A DNA stretch of 64,000 nt from Candidatus Accumulibacter necessarius (GTDB taxonomy: Bacteria; Pseudomonadota; Gammaproteobacteria; Burkholderiales; Rhodocyclaceae), in NCBI GenBank assembly GCA_017302435.1, contig JAFLDL010000002.1, forward strand, positions 1-64,000. The letters run 5' to 3'. Below are positions 37,299 to 46,514 of the stretch, one piece after another. Each line of letters opens with the position of its first letter. The first letter of the stretch is position 1. The notes beneath the pieces were generated by a model. It was not told where the DNA came from, ran no database searches, and saw only the letters and a list, made by a program, of their open reading frames with translations. The translations under genes were made by a program, and so were the position numbers.

Positions 37299-38651
37299 AT
37301 GGACAAGAAGCTGTTACTGAAACTCGTCGCCATCGCTGTCATGTCGTTGCTGTTGCTGGTGCCGCTGGCCCTGATCGAAGATCAGATCCGCCAGCGAAGC
37401 TCGCGTCAGGACGAGGTCCAGCGCGGCATCGCCAGTAGTGCTGCCGGCCCGCAGACGCTCACCGGACCGGTGCTGTTGATCCACTATCGGGAAAGACTCG
37501 AGCCAGAGATGACGGAGGACCCCGCCACCGGTCGTCTCCGGAGCATCCCGCGTTTTGCCGAGCAGCGCTTCCATCTGCCGGCGCAGAGCCTGCGCCTGAC
37601 GGGCGAGGCGCGCGTCGAAACCCGCCAGCGAGGCATCTATCAGGCGAGACTCTATCACCTTGATCTGGCGGTCGCCGGGCGCTTTGTGCTTCCGGCGCAC
37701 CTCGGCCTGGACAGCAAACGCACCCTGGTGAGCGCCGAAGCGACGCTGCTGCTGGGCGTTTCCGATCCGCGCGGCGTGGACAACGATCCAGCCGTTAATC
37801 TGTCGGGCACACGGCACCGCTTTTCGACGCCCAAGAGTTCCGCCGTGCAGGGCGACGCCCTGGCTGGCGAACGCCTGGCCATCCCGCTCGGAGCGCTTGC
37901 GCTTGATGGGCCGACGACGCTCGATTTCGACTTCCCCCTGCAGTTGACCGGCACCGAGCGGCTGGCGATCGCACCAACCGGCGAGGCGAACACCATCGCC
38001 ATCAAGTCGGACTGGCGCCACCCAAGCTTCGGCGGTCGCTTTCTGCCCCGCGAGCGGGTGGTCGGCGATGACGGCTTTACCGCCCGTTGGGAGATCTCGC
38101 ATCTGGCGCGCAGCTTTCCCAACACCCTGGCCGCTGCCAAGGGCGGACCGTCGCCTGAAGTGCTCGACATCCAGTTCATCGACCCGGTCAACGTCTACCT
38201 GCAGTCCGAACGTGCCGTGAAGTACGGCATCCTGTTCATTGCCCTCACCTTCGCCGGCTTCTTCCTCAGCGAAGTCCTCCGTCGCTCGCCGATCCACCCC
38301 CTGCAGTACCTGCTGGTGGGCCTCGCTCTGGCGGTTTTCTTCCTGCTGTTGATCGCGCTCTCCGAGCATCTGCCCTTTGTTGCCGCCTACGCGATCGCCG
38401 CGTCGGCGTGTATTGCCCTGATCGGAAGCTACCTCACCGCCGCCCTCGGCGGTCGCCGTCAGGGCTTTGCTTTCGCCGCAGCGCTGGCGGGACTTTACGG
38501 GGTGCTGTATGGCGTCCTGCTTTCCGAGGACAACTCACTGCTGATGGGCAGCGTGCTGCTCTTCCTTGCCCTCGCCGCGATCATGCTGGCGACGCGGCGC
38601 ATCGACTGGTACCAGGTCGGTTCGGTCGTCGCTGCGCGGCCAGCGCAATGA
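37299..38651 (+). CDS. creD: Inner-membrane protein CreD
   Basis: 450 residues from ATG 37299. The N-terminal membrane helix (LVAIAVMSLLLLVPLALIEDQI) is followed by RQRSSRQDEVQRGIASS and a large periplasmic region of about 270 residues (RWEISHLARSFP). Six or so C-terminal helices begin VKYGILFIALTFAGFFLSEVL and include HPLQYLLVGLALAVFFLLL and a final YQVGSVVAARP. This is the CreD architecture. CreD is the main target of CreB in enterobacteria and is tied to envelope integrity and beta-lactam or colicin response. Confidence 0.94.
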   Translation: MDKKLLLKLVAIAVMSLLLLVPLALIEDQIRQRSSRQDEVQRGIASSAAGPQTLTGPVLLIHYRERLEPEMTEDPATGRLRSIPRFAEQRFHLPAQSLRLTGEARVETRQRGIYQARLYHLDLAVAGRFVLPAHLGLDSKRTLVSAEATLLLGVSDPRGVDNDPAVNLSGTRHRFSTPKSSAVQGDALAGERLAIPLGALALDGPTTLDFDFPLQLTGTERLAIAPTGEANTIAIKSDWRHPSFGGRFLPRERVVGDDGFTARWEISHLARSFPNTLAAAKGGPSPEVLDIQFIDPVNVYLQSERAVKYGILFIALTFAGFFLSEVLRRSPIHPLQYLLVGLALAVFFLLLIALSEHLPFVAAYAIAASACIALIGSYLTAALGGRRQGFAFAAALAGLYGVLYGVLLSEDNSLLMGSVLLFLALAAIMLATRRIDWYQVGSVVAARPAQ

Positions 38652-39253
38652 CCGCCGGCAACTGGCTGACCGACCGGGCGTAACCGGTCATCAGCGTGCC
38701 ACCCGCGAGCGCGCCGGCGATCGTCAGCCAGGGACCGATGATCTTGTGCCTCGCCGTCGCCATTGCGTACCGCCAGGGCGGGCGCCCGATGACCGCTGGG
38801 TCTGGCGAGCGCGTCGTCGGGTTCGGCAATGAGGTCGATCGTCACAGCGTCTGCTTACCGTCGCGCGCCGGCAGCACCCCGGCCGCCTGCGACAGCCTGA
38901 CGAAGGTCAGCCCGCAACCGAGTGGATCGGGCAGGGCGGCGACCACTCCCTTGGCTGTCCGCGACGCGGGCCTGTTCATGTGCGCGATGACGATCTCGCC
39001 GGGATTCGCTTGGCGCAGACGTCTGGCCACTGCAGCCGCACCGTGGTCGGCGTTGAGGCTGAAGCCGGCGACCCGGTTGGGATGGCACTTGATCCAGGTC
39101 AGTGTGGCGGCGGCCAAGACATGCATGCAGTTGAGCTTGCCAACCACACGCATCCCGATTTCATCGCCGCGGGCAACGGGTGCCTTGCGACCTCAGGCCC
39201 CGTCTCCTTTTCCTTGCAGCGCCTGGGCCAGGCTTGTGGTCTGGCCCGCTTGC
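38652..39253. other. 600-bp region between creD and fccB holding only relics
   Basis: No intact gene is supported. The minus strand carries a fragment similar to the end of a polysaccharide deacetylase (separate entry). The rest (38652-38841) has overlapping frames but no recognisable protein. Confidence 0.5.
38842..39190 (-). pseudogene. C-terminal relic of a polysaccharide deacetylase
   Basis: Reading leftward, VAGFSLNADHGAAAVARRLR, PGEIVIAHMNRPA and LTFVRLSQAAG resemble the last third of NodB-type deacetylases (Sxxxx..PGxIVLxH). The catalytic N-terminal Asp/His-Asp motifs are absent, and the frame upstream of about 39190 is not family-like. It is therefore a truncated remnant. The assignment depends on one motif block. 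Confidence 0.4.
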
Positions 39254-40567
39254 TCAAGCGAAGCTATCCGCGAAAAGTCCTTCTGCCCAGGTGAACATGT
39301 CCTGATAGTTGTCGCCGTTGGTCCTGGGTGCTTCGCCGAGATCGACGCGGTGCATCCCCTTGCCCTTTAACTTGCCAACGCCATCGTAGATGTCACCGTA
39401 GTTGAAGTTGGCCGAAAGCCAGGAGGCAGTCGTGGAGGTAATCGGGCTGAAGCAGGCCGAGTTGGTGGTGATGTTCTTATCGGGTGACTCCCCGTTCAAG
39501 GAGCGCAGGATGGCATCGGCGCAGATCTTGGCTTCTGCGTTGGCCATGTGGCCGGACTTGGGTACTGCCTTGCCCTCGCTGGCGGGTACCGCGCAGGCAT
39601 CGCCGATCACGTGGACATTCGGGTAGCCGCTGATACCGTAGGTCAGCGGGTCGACCGGCACGAAGCCCTGCGCGTTCAAGACCGGCCATCCGCGATTGAG
39701 ACTGCTGCTGGGGCCAACGGCGGCAGCCCTCTGGTTGGGGATGTAGTTCAGGGCTCGGACGTTAGACCAGTCGCCAGCGCTGGTTTGAATGCTGCGCGTT
39801 TGCGAATTGACCGCTAACACCGTGGCATTGGGAACGTACTCTATCATCCCCTTGTAAATGAAGTTGAAGGCTTCGGTAAAGGCCAGAGGCTCCGCCTGAA
39901 TGCTGGGGTTCGCGTCAAGAACGACGACTTTGGCGAAAATGAGTTTTTTTCTTTTCAGATAATCGGCGACCACGCAGGCGCGCTCATAGGGGCCAGGTGG
40001 GCAGCGGTAGGGCGACTTGGGTACGGTCATGACAAAGGTGTCGCGATCTCGCATGCTTGCCAGTTGCTGCTTCAGCAAGAGGGTCTGTGGGCCGGCCTGC
40101 CAGGCATGCGGGGTGACGTTCGGATCCCAGGGGCCCTCCGGTGGAGGAATGAAGTCAATGCCGGGAGACAGGACCAGATGGTCATATGCCAAAGCCGTTC
40201 CGTCACTAAGGCTGACGGTACCGCTCCCGTAGTTGATCGCCATGACACGACCCTTCTGCACCTTGACACCACGCTTTTCCAGGGCGCTGTAACCTAGCGT
40301 GATACGGTCCATGGACAGGGCACCGGTGACCACGAGGTTGGAAAGAATGCAGGCGATGTGGCTGGGATTCGGGTCCACCAGGGTAACCGCGACCTTGTCG
40401 CCGCCCCACATGCGAAGGTACTTGGCGACCGTAGCGCCACCGAAGCCACCGCCAACGACGACCACGCGCGCAGGGGGCGCAGCGCCAAATGCTCGGGGCA
40501 AAACGGAAATCGCTGAGGCCATTCCGGCCAGCTGCAGGAACCGTCTTCTATTGAAGGTGTGCATCAT
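39254..40567 (-). CDS. fccB: Sulfide dehydrogenase (flavocytochrome c), flavoprotein subunit
   Basis: 437 residues. A twin-arginine signal (NRRRFLQLAGMASAISVLP) sends the folded FAD protein to the periplasm. The Rossmann FAD motif is VVVVGGGFGGATVAKYLR; ACILSNLVV contains the cysteine position involved in flavin attachment or disulfide chemistry, and the second FAD segment is NVHVIGDACAV. The C-terminal flavocytochrome-binding domain (NSACFSPIT; GLFADSFA) is typical of FccB. The enzyme oxidises sulfide and passes electrons to the cytochrome subunit encoded 18 bases upstream in the same operon. Confidence 0.93.
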   Translation of the reverse strand: MMHTFNRRRFLQLAGMASAISVLPRAFGAAPPARVVVVGGGFGGATVAKYLRMWGGDKVAVTLVDPNPSHIACILSNLVVTGALSMDRITLGYSALEKRGVKVQKGRVMAINYGSGTVSLSDGTALAYDHLVLSPGIDFIPPPEGPWDPNVTPHAWQAGPQTLLLKQQLASMRDRDTFVMTVPKSPYRCPPGPYERACVVADYLKRKKLIFAKVVVLDANPSIQAEPLAFTEAFNFIYKGMIEYVPNATVLAVNSQTRSIQTSAGDWSNVRALNYIPNQRAAAVGPSSSLNRGWPVLNAQGFVPVDPLTYGISGYPNVHVIGDACAVPASEGKAVPKSGHMANAEAKICADAILRSLNGESPDKNITTNSACFSPITSTTASWLSANFNYGDIYDGVGKLKGKGMHRVDLGEAPRTNGDNYQDMFTWAEGLFADSFA

Positions 40568-40585
40568 GTTGACGTCTCCCGTTGA

Positions 40586-40909
40586 TTAGTTGTCGTGGCC
40601 GCTACCGCTGTGTGCGGCGAGGTAGTCGGCGATGAGTTTGATCTGGGCATCGGTGTAGCCACGGGCCTGGCGGTCCATGATGCCCTCGACGGGTCGGCGC
40701 TTCATTTCCAGGAGGTCCTTTTGCAGTTCGCTGGCGCTTTTGCCCGCCACTTCGTCAAATCCCGGGCCGTTCCCGTTGGTGCCGTGACATTGGGCGCATT
40801 GGGAAGCCAGAACCTGACCTGCGGGTGGTGCTGCCTGCGCGCCCTGGGAGGCCGCCAGCGCCAGACCGACAGGTATCAGGAATCGTGGTGAAATCGTCTT
40901 CAATGACAT
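40586..40909 (-). CDS. fccA: Class I c-type cytochrome, FccA-like subunit
   Basis: 107 residues with a signal peptide (MSLKTISPRFLIPVGLALAASQGAQA). One haem-binding CxxCH site is present (LASQCAQCHGTNGNG), and the sixth-ligand methionine is likely in EMKRRPVEGIM, followed by YTDAQIKLIADYLAAH. This is a monohaem small FccA form rather than the dihaem version. It lies directly upstream of fccB, whose flavin it would serve as electron acceptor. Confidence 0.88.
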   Translation of the reverse strand: MSLKTISPRFLIPVGLALAASQGAQAAPPAGQVLASQCAQCHGTNGNGPGFDEVAGKSASELQKDLLEMKRRPVEGIMDRQARGYTDAQIKLIADYLAAHSGSGHDN

Positions 40910-41353
40910 CGTTTACTCCCCATAGAAGAAAAGCGCCTACCTCGTTTGTTCGATCGAGCATGGCGAGCAAGTTCCAACATCAATCAGGTCGTTGAGACTG
41001 ACGGTCAGGGATATCCCAGACGCCCGCATGACTATGATGGTCAAAGCTTACAGCAGTCTTAAGGCGGCCAATGGCCTCGCACGCAGTTAAGCGCCAGCTC
41101 CGAGGAGGCCTCTCCGCCGCAGAAGTCGGCACGGACTGTGAAGCGCGCAGCAAGCGGAAATCGGCGTTGCTCCGGGGTAGAATCAGCAGCAGGGCGAGAG
41201 CAGGTGGGCATTTCTACCCATTGGAGTCTAGATAAATGCATATATATCAAGTAGTTAAACTGTATCTCGCCCGACGTATGAACGCTCCGGGCCAGTTGAA
41301 GGGTGGCATCAAGCGTTCCGCAACGTGCTGTTCTGACCGCTGACCTTCATACC
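40910..41353. other. 444-bp divergent intergenic region
   Basis: No gene is supported. It includes an AT-rich island (about 41232-41268) that may hold promoters for the rightward small-protein cluster; the leftward fccAB promoter should lie near 40920-41000. Nothing else was recognised. Confidence 0.4.
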
Positions 41354-42232
41354 GTGAGCACTGGCTTGACAACAAACAGGAATCGCTTTGCCATCACCCT
41401 GGTTTGCCTCGGCATGGCCTTGGGCGCCGAGGGTGTCCGTGCCCAGGCGGACAACCTCATCGAACCTCACTGGCGCATCACGCACACGGTCACCGCGCCT
41501 TGGGCGCCTGCGGCTCCAAGCTCGAACGTGGCACCGCCCTGGGTGGGCCATGCGCTGACGTTTCAGACCAACGCGGTGCGCGGCCCCGGCGTACTGACCT
41601 GCGGCCATGCGGTCATCGAACCGACGCACTATCCGGCCGAAGGTCTGTTTCAGGGCAGCTTGCCCGCCCCGGCGGCGACGGCGGCGCAGGCCTTGGGCAT
41701 CATGCTGCTGCCCCTGGCCGGCGTGCGTCTGACCTGCGACACCGGGGTGTTCGAGTTCCACCGCGTGGATGCCGAAACCCTGTTGCTCGGCCTGGACAAC
41801 CAGGTGCTCACCTTGAGCCGAGCTCCGGGCGCGCTGGCAGAGGCCAACTCGCCCGAAGGCCGAGTGCAGCGGCTGCTCGAGGCTCATTTCAAGGGCGACA
41901 TGGGGTTTACTCCTGCCAGCACCAAGTCCAAGCAAGACTGGCTGTCGATGCGGCTCAAACAGCGCCTTGCGCTCTATTTCGCCAAGCCCGTATCGGCTGA
42001 TGAAGTCCCCGTCATCAACGGCGATCCGTTCACCGACAGCCAGGAATATCCGACGCGTTTTGCCATCAACGAGGCCAGCGTATCGGGCAGCTCAGCCGAC
42101 GTACCGGTGCGCTTCGCCGATGCCTACCGCAACCGCAATGTGACGTACCGTCTGGTGCGAGAGCGCGGCGCCTGGCGGCTGGATGACCTGCTCTACGAAC
42201 AAGGTGAAACCCTGCAAGGCTTGTTGAAGTGA
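41354..42232 (+). CDS. Exported protein with a DUF3828-like C-terminal domain
   Basis: 292 residues from GTG 41354; an earlier in-frame GTG at 41303 and a TTG at 41366 are alternatives. The signal peptide is about NRFAITLVCLGMALGAEGVRAQ. Residues 25-180 contain two cysteines and a META-like heat-shock-lipoprotein feel (WRITHTV; FQGSLP), and the C-terminus (NGDPFTDSQEYPTRFAI, YRLVRERGAWRLDDLLY) matches the DUF3828 pattern. It heads a set of overlapping genes for small exported proteins. Function unknown. Confidence 0.7.
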   Translation: MSTGLTTNRNRFAITLVCLGMALGAEGVRAQADNLIEPHWRITHTVTAPWAPAAPSSNVAPPWVGHALTFQTNAVRGPGVLTCGHAVIEPTHYPAEGLFQGSLPAPAATAAQALGIMLLPLAGVRLTCDTGVFEFHRVDAETLLLGLDNQVLTLSRAPGALAEANSPEGRVQRLLEAHFKGDMGFTPASTKSKQDWLSMRLKQRLALYFAKPVSADEVPVINGDPFTDSQEYPTRFAINEASVSGSSADVPVRFADAYRNRNVTYRLVRERGAWRLDDLLYEQGETLQGLLK

Positions 42233-42861
42233 AACGTCAGTGCTTGTCGCTTTGCCTGGCAGTGCTGAACATGGCAGCAAACGCTGCCAATGCGGCGAGC
42301 TTTGACTGCGCACAGGCGGCCTCGAAGATTGAACAGCAGATCTGCGCCAGCCCAAGGCTCGACCCGCTCGACAGCCGCATGGGCGAAGCCTTTGCAAAAG
42401 CGAAACGCATGTGCCCGGCAGCCGCTGTTCTGAATGCACAGCGCCACTGGCTGCGCGAACAGCGCAATCGCTGCAGCGACGAACCCTGCCTGATCGCCGC
42501 CTACGAGGGTCGGCTCGAGCAACTCACGCAACCAGCGTGTGGCTTACCCCTCGGCGCGCAGACGGAGGCGTGTCCGGTTGGCAGGGAGGCACTGCTCGGC
42601 GCCTGGAAACTGATCTCGCGAGGTGGCCCTTTTGAAGAAATGGCCTTCACGGCAGGCCGCTTTGATTCCTGGTTGCACCAGCGCCCGGAACTCTCCGGTG
42701 CGCGCTGGCGAGTCACCGGCTGCGAACTGCATGTTGAGGAGGCAAACAGCGGCTTCGATGGTCGATACAGCCTGTTGAAGATGACCGGAAACCGCCTGTT
42801 CTTGCGCGAGTCCGGCGAGCGGGAAATTGCCGTTTACCAGCAGATCAAAACCGGGAAATAA
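42229..42861 (+). CDS. Exported LprI-like (lysozyme-inhibitor-type) protein
   Basis: 210 residues, starting at a GTG that overlaps the previous stop (GTGA). The signal peptide is VKRQCLSLCLAVLNMAANAANA. Residues 25-105 (SFDCAQAASKIEQQICASPRLDPLDSRMGEAF, AQRHWLREQRNRC) form the LprI/DUF1311 helical domain with four cysteines in pairs. The C-terminal half (about 115-210) is a META/lipocalin-like beta segment (LLGAWKLISRGGPFEEMAF, GRYSLLKMTGNRLFL). LprI domains inhibit lysozyme in some species; the role here is inferred only from that similarity. Confidence 0.75.
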   Translation: MKRQCLSLCLAVLNMAANAANAASFDCAQAASKIEQQICASPRLDPLDSRMGEAFAKAKRMCPAAAVLNAQRHWLREQRNRCSDEPCLIAAYEGRLEQLTQPACGLPLGAQTEACPVGREALLGAWKLISRGGPFEEMAFTAGRFDSWLHQRPELSGARWRVTGCELHVEEANSGFDGRYSLLKMTGNRLFLRESGEREIAVYQQIKTGK

Positions 42862-42885
42862 GCACTTCAACGAAAGGACGGTGCC

Positions 42886-43284
42886 TTGCCACAGCTTGCA
42901 ACCTTGCCGATAAGCCATCGCTGCCTGTTCATGGCCTTGCTGGCGATGGGGTGCCACGCGCCCATCAGCCATGCCGGCGCCGATTTTTCCGGCTTTCTGG
43001 CGGATTTCCGCCATGCCCTGGCCGTGAACGATGGCGCCCGGGTGGCCGCACTGACCCGGTTACCGTTCCTGTATGAAGGTCGGGGACGTGACCGTGCCGC
43101 CTTTCTGGCCATCTACCCCCAGCTTTTCAACGCCCCTGTCCGCCGCTGCCTGGCTCGGGCGCAACCCATTGCCGAAGACGGGGCCCAGGTGATCTTCTGC
43201 TCTCCCTACGCGTTCTACTTCCGACCGGTGCAGGGCAGCTGGCGGCTGGTGGAATTCGCTGCCGACGGCGAGGCAGTGCGATGA
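42886..43284 (+). CDS. Exported hypothetical protein, 132 aa
   Basis: Starts at TTG 42886, 24 bases after the LprI-like gene. An N-terminal hydrophobic segment (CLFMALLAMGCHAPISHAGA) acts as a signal peptide or lipobox (AMGC). The mature part, FSGFLADFRHALAVNDGARVA, followed by LTRLPFLYEG and SWRLVEFAADGE, looks like a small alpha+beta NTF2-like unit. The fold is a guess from pattern. It overlaps the next short frame by 4 bases (ATGA). Confidence 0.65.
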   Translation: MPQLATLPISHRCLFMALLAMGCHAPISHAGADFSGFLADFRHALAVNDGARVAALTRLPFLYEGRGRDRAAFLAIYPQLFNAPVRRCLARAQPIAEDGAQVIFCSPYAFYFRPVQGSWRLVEFAADGEAVR

Positions 43285-43421
43285 GCCGCAGCTTGGCCAT
43301 CGTGCTGGGCCAGGCCTTGGCTGCCCCGATGGCCATGCTCCCACCGGCAACACCCTGCCGGCAGCCCGTGTCGCCGACTTTGCGCCCACCCCATGGGCAC
43401 AAGCGGCATGATCCGCGATGA
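43281..43421 (+). CDS. Short overlapping ORF, 46 aa, possibly degraded
   Basis: An ATG at 43281 overlaps the previous stop and the frame ends inside the next gene's ATG, so the spacing fits translational coupling. The peptide (MSRSLAIVLGQALAAPMAML) has a hydrophobic start and a proline/histidine-rich end with no known match. In the adjacent frame there is a readable piece MIRDDDIRDALLATL, so this may be the wreck of a larger gene. Confidence 0.3.
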   Translation: MSRSLAIVLGQALAAPMAMLPPATPCRQPVSPTLRPPHGHKRHDPR

Positions 43422-43816
43422 CGACATCCGGGATGCGCTGCTGGCGACGCTGTAGTCTGCTGCTCCTTCTGGCCGGATGCCAGGGGGAGCCGCCGCCGGA
43501 TACCGCGCAACATTTCCGCGCAGAACTGCATGGGGTATCGATGCATCTGGCGCTCGATGATTGCGAGGTGTTCCGGGTGCTACCGGATGGCCGGCGGGAG
43601 CGGGTGCTGACGACGGATTTCTACCCGATGCTGAGCGTTTGCCAGCGGCAGGAGGTCTCTGCCGATTCCGAATACGTCCTCGTCCAGCTTGGCCGTCAGG
43701 CGTTGGGTGCGGGTGGCTGCTGCGCCACCGACGGCACCTGGCGGAGTCGGGATGGACAACACTGGCAGCGACGCGTGCAGGGACGCTGGGTCGAAGCCGG
43801 CGCTACCCCCCGATGA
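43418..43816 (+). CDS. Small lipoprotein, 132 aa
   Basis: The signal sequence MTTSGMRCWRRCSLLLLLAGC ends in a clear lipobox (LLAGC), so the cysteine at about position 21 is lipidated. The mature part has three or four further cysteines (DDCEVFRV, SVCQRQE, GGCCATDGTWRS) and a short beta-rich domain. No family is recognised. Its stop overlaps an in-frame ATG of the next gene's region. Confidence 0.65.
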   Translation: MTTSGMRCWRRCSLLLLLAGCQGEPPPDTAQHFRAELHGVSMHLALDDCEVFRVLPDGRRERVLTTDFYPMLSVCQRQEVSADSEYVLVQLGRQALGAGGCCATDGTWRSRDGQHWQRRVQGRWVEAGATPR

Positions 43817-43827
43817 AAGGAGAGTGC

Positions 43828-44358
43828 ATGCCTGGAGTGCTCCGTTTCTGGCGCGTTTTCGGTATGGTGGTTGGCCTGCTTGTGCTGCCGTTCCAGGCAG
43901 GGGCTGATGACGATGCTGTACTGGGTCGGGCCGGCGCGCTGCTGTGGGAAATGAGCGAGTTGCACCACGAGTTCGGCGATCGTCACATCGCGCGTGGCGA
44001 CAAGGCTGCTGCCAGCCATACGCCACCACCCGGCGCACCGGAACGTACCGCCCTGCTGGCTGCCGTGCGCAGCGCCCTGCGGCTCGACCGGCGCGTCAGC
44101 CGCTTCAACGTCTTCCACCTGCGTCGCGCCGGAAATTGGGCCTATTTCGAAGGCAACGAGGTCATCGCCCTGGAAGACCACAGCTGGCAGGAAACCGATT
44201 TGACGGTCAAAGCCTTGCTGGTCCGCAGGGGATCAGCCTGGCGAGTCGAAGTCCTGTGGACCCTGCCCGGAAGCGACCGCTTTGCACTGGCTGCCTTTGA
44301 ACAGCGGCTAGCCACCCTGCGCCACACCCACCACCTGCCGGGAGACCTCTTTCCATGA
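43828..44358 (+). CDS. Exported hypothetical protein, 176 aa
   Basis: ATG 43828 is preceded by AAAGGAG and is favoured over the ATG at 43813. The signal peptide is MPGVLRFWRVFGMVVGLLVLPFQAGA. The mature part includes ALLWEMSELHHEFGDRHIAR (helical, His-rich) and a C-terminal segment SRFNVFHLRRAGNWAYFEGNEVIALED, suggesting a beta-sheet domain. Function unknown. It overlaps the next gene by 4 bases. Confidence 0.65.
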   Translation: MPGVLRFWRVFGMVVGLLVLPFQAGADDDAVLGRAGALLWEMSELHHEFGDRHIARGDKAAASHTPPPGAPERTALLAAVRSALRLDRRVSRFNVFHLRRAGNWAYFEGNEVIALEDHSWQETDLTVKALLVRRGSAWRVEVLWTLPGSDRFALAAFEQRLATLRHTHHLPGDLFP

Positions 44359-44723
44359 CCGTGCCTAGCCTCCGTTCTGCTGCTGCTGCCGCCATCCTGT
44401 GCCTTGCTGCATCTGCCTGGGCGGGTGAAAGCGCCGGACCGTTACGCGGCGAATACCGCTTTCATGGCAAGACGCTGATCGACCCGCCGCCGGGTGAGGC
44501 ACGCGACAGCCACTTGGGGTTGGTACTTGAAGGCGGGGCCGCGCGTGACCTGTACCGTCGTTTGAAAGGCCGCGGCGAGCGCGACATCTGCCTGGACGAC
44601 GGCTCGCGCAGCAAGACACAAGGCCCGCTGCGCTGCACCGAACTGGCCGGAAAACGCGGCTGGCGCTGCGAATTCGCGATTCAACTGGATTCACTCACTT
44701 TGGTGCCTGACGGCGCCTGTTGA
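44355..44723 (+). CDS. Exported hypothetical protein, 122 aa
   Basis: Last member of the cluster. Signal peptide MTVPSLRSAAAAAILCLAASAWAGE. The mature protein (GEYRFHGKTLIDPPPGEARD, LYRRLKGRGERDICLDDGS, CTELAGKRGWRCEFAIQLD) has four cysteines and recalls small conserved exported proteins of unknown function that have an HGKTLxDPPP opening. It is coupled to the previous gene through an ATGA overlap. Confidence 0.68.
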   Translation: MTVPSLRSAAAAAILCLAASAWAGESAGPLRGEYRFHGKTLIDPPPGEARDSHLGLVLEGGAARDLYRRLKGRGERDICLDDGSRSKTQGPLRCTELAGKRGWRCEFAIQLDSLTLVPDGAC

Positions 44724-44778
44724 TCGCAGGGACGCGACACATCACGCAGTGGTCTGGCCGTCAGCGGCTTGGTCAAAA

Positions 44779-44848
44779 TGCGCGATTGACGCCGTTTGAC
44801 GAAGGCTCATACCCTGTCGTCGGCACCGTTGTAGCGTCCTATCCTTCG
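44779..44848 (+). repeat. ~70-bp interspersed repeat, copy 1
   Basis: Begins TGCGCGATTGACGCCGTTTG, followed by ACGAAGGC, ATACCCTGTCG and CCTATCCTTC. A second copy lies at 46742-46809 in the same orientation. Both sit just past the 3' end of a minus-strand signalling gene. A partial copy (GATTGACGCCGTTTG) occurs near 23628. Confidence 0.7.
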
Positions 44849-44900
44849 GTGACCCTTGCAACCGGGGCGACCTCACGGTGATGCACCCTAAAGACGCAAG

Positions 44901-46514
44901 TCATAACCTGAAGCGCGAAATCTCCTGAGTAAGGGCGCCGGACATGTTTTTCAGCCTGCTGGCTGAAGCAACAACGTTCTGCATGGCCCGGTCGTTTTGT
45001 TCGATCAGACTGCAGACGTGTTCAATATGCGACTGGATGGCGGTTTCAGTGTCGGTTTCGGAAGTGACGGCCTGAGCGATCTGCTGCACGACCTGACTGA
45101 CTTCACCGGCATTGGCGTTCATCTGGTCAAACGCAGCGCGCGCTTGTTGCGCCAGGCTGACGTTTTCGCCGACCTGCAGCAAACCTGCCGCCATGCCTTC
45201 GACAGCGCGGGTCGTTCCTGACTGTATCGTTTCAACCATGCCCGAGATTTCGGCTGTGGAATGCGCGGTACGTTCAGCCAACTTGCGCACTTCGTCGGCC
45301 ACCACGGCGAAGCCGCGACCTTGCTCACCGGCGCGCGCGGCCTCAATCGCCGCGTTCAGAGCCAGCAGATTAGTCTGGCTGGCAATGTCGGAGATGACGT
45401 TGAGTATCGAACTGATGCGGGTTGACTGGGTGCCCAGTTCCTGAACGTGAGAGGCGGTGGTCCGCACGGATTCGGACATCTGCTCTATCTCGCTGGCGGC
45501 ACGACTGGCCAGTTGTGCCCCGTTAGTCGAACTGCGTCGGGATTCAGAAACGATGCCATTTGCCTTGTCTATCGCAGCAAGTACGTGTTGGAGGCTGTTG
45601 GCCAGGTTTTGGCCATCGGTTACCATCGCCTGGGCTTCTGCCAGCTGTTGATTGCTGCCGGCAGCAACCTTTTCGGCAGCATCGGCCACCTGAGTTGCAC
45701 TCATTTCGACCTCGCGAGCATTTCTCGACATGGCGCTGACCAGGTGGCGCAACTGTTCCTGCATGGATGCAAGAGCCGCCAACAGGCTGCTTTCGTCCTG
45801 CAGACCAACGCTGATTGGTTGCGTCAGGTCGCCGGTCGCGACGGCACGGGCAACCTGGCGGGCGTAGGCCGGTTCGCCGCCCAGTTCGCGACGGACATAC
45901 GCCAGGGTGGAAACGACAGTGAGGCCGCCGATCGTGATGGCAAGCAGCGAAAGGCCGAGAATCGTGTACTGCAACTGCTCAGCCTTGGCAAGCGCTTCTG
46001 CGCGCCGGCTTTCGGTCAGTTTGCGGATGTTGTCGAGATCATCGAGCAAAGCCTTCTTCAAGGCGCGCCAGGTTGGCGTCTCGCGGCTGTTGATAAGTGA
46101 CCGGGCTTCGTCTGCCTGCCCGTTCTTCAGTGCTGCCATCACGGCCCTTTGGGCTTCGGCCTGCGCCGTGACAAGTGCCTCAAGCCGGCCCAGACTATCC
46201 TGGAAGGATTCGAGGTGGGTGCTCGCGCGGCTGGCAAGATTGCGGGCCTCGGCGAAATCCTTGCGAGCCTTTTCCAGATTCTCGTAAGCCTTGGGATTGG
46301 CCGGATCAAGCACGATATTCCGCAAGGCCTGGCCCATCTGCAGGCCTTGTGCATACATTTCGCTGTAGCCTTGCTGGAGCGTGGCGACACCGTCGAGGTA
46401 GGTGCCAAAGCGGGTTGCCGAAGCGCGGAGCCCGCCATAGGCAACGGCGGACGCGGAAATAAAGGCAATGATGATCAGTGCCATGCCCAGAAGCAGGCGA
46501 GTCCGGAAGCTCAT
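44901..46514 (-). CDS. Methyl-accepting chemotaxis protein
   Basis: 537 residues from the ATG at 46514 ([16 protein letters not shown]). TM1 is at 5-27, then a periplasmic four-helix-bundle sensor (about 30-190), TM2 at about 190-212 ([22 protein letters not shown]), a HAMP domain and a long coiled-coil signalling domain. The hairpin tip [26 protein letters not shown] is diagnostic for interaction with CheA/CheW. The ligand is unknown. No che genes are nearby. Confidence 0.94.
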   Translation of the reverse strand: MSFRTRLLLGMALIIIAFISASAVAYGGLRASATRFGTYLDGVATLQQGYSEMYAQGLQMGQALRNIVLDPANPKAYENLEKARKDFAEARNLASRASTHLESFQDSLGRLEALVTAQAEAQRAVMAALKNGQADEARSLINSRETPTWRALKKALLDDLDNIRKLTESRRAEALAKAEQLQYTILGLSLLAITIGGLTVVSTLAYVRRELGGEPAYARQVARAVATGDLTQPISVGLQDESSLLAALASMQEQLRHLVSAMSRNAREVEMSATQVADAAEKVAAGSNQQLAEAQAMVTDGQNLANSLQHVLAAIDKANGIVSESRRSSTNGAQLASRAASEIEQMSESVRTTASHVQELGTQSTRISSILNVISDIASQTNLLALNAAIEAARAGEQGRGFAVVADEVRKLAERTAHSTAEISGMVETIQSGTTRAVEGMAAGLLQVGENVSLAQQARAAFDQMNANAGEVSQVVQQIAQAVTSETDTETAIQSHIEHVCSLIEQNDRAMQNVVASASRLKNMSGALTQEISRFRL

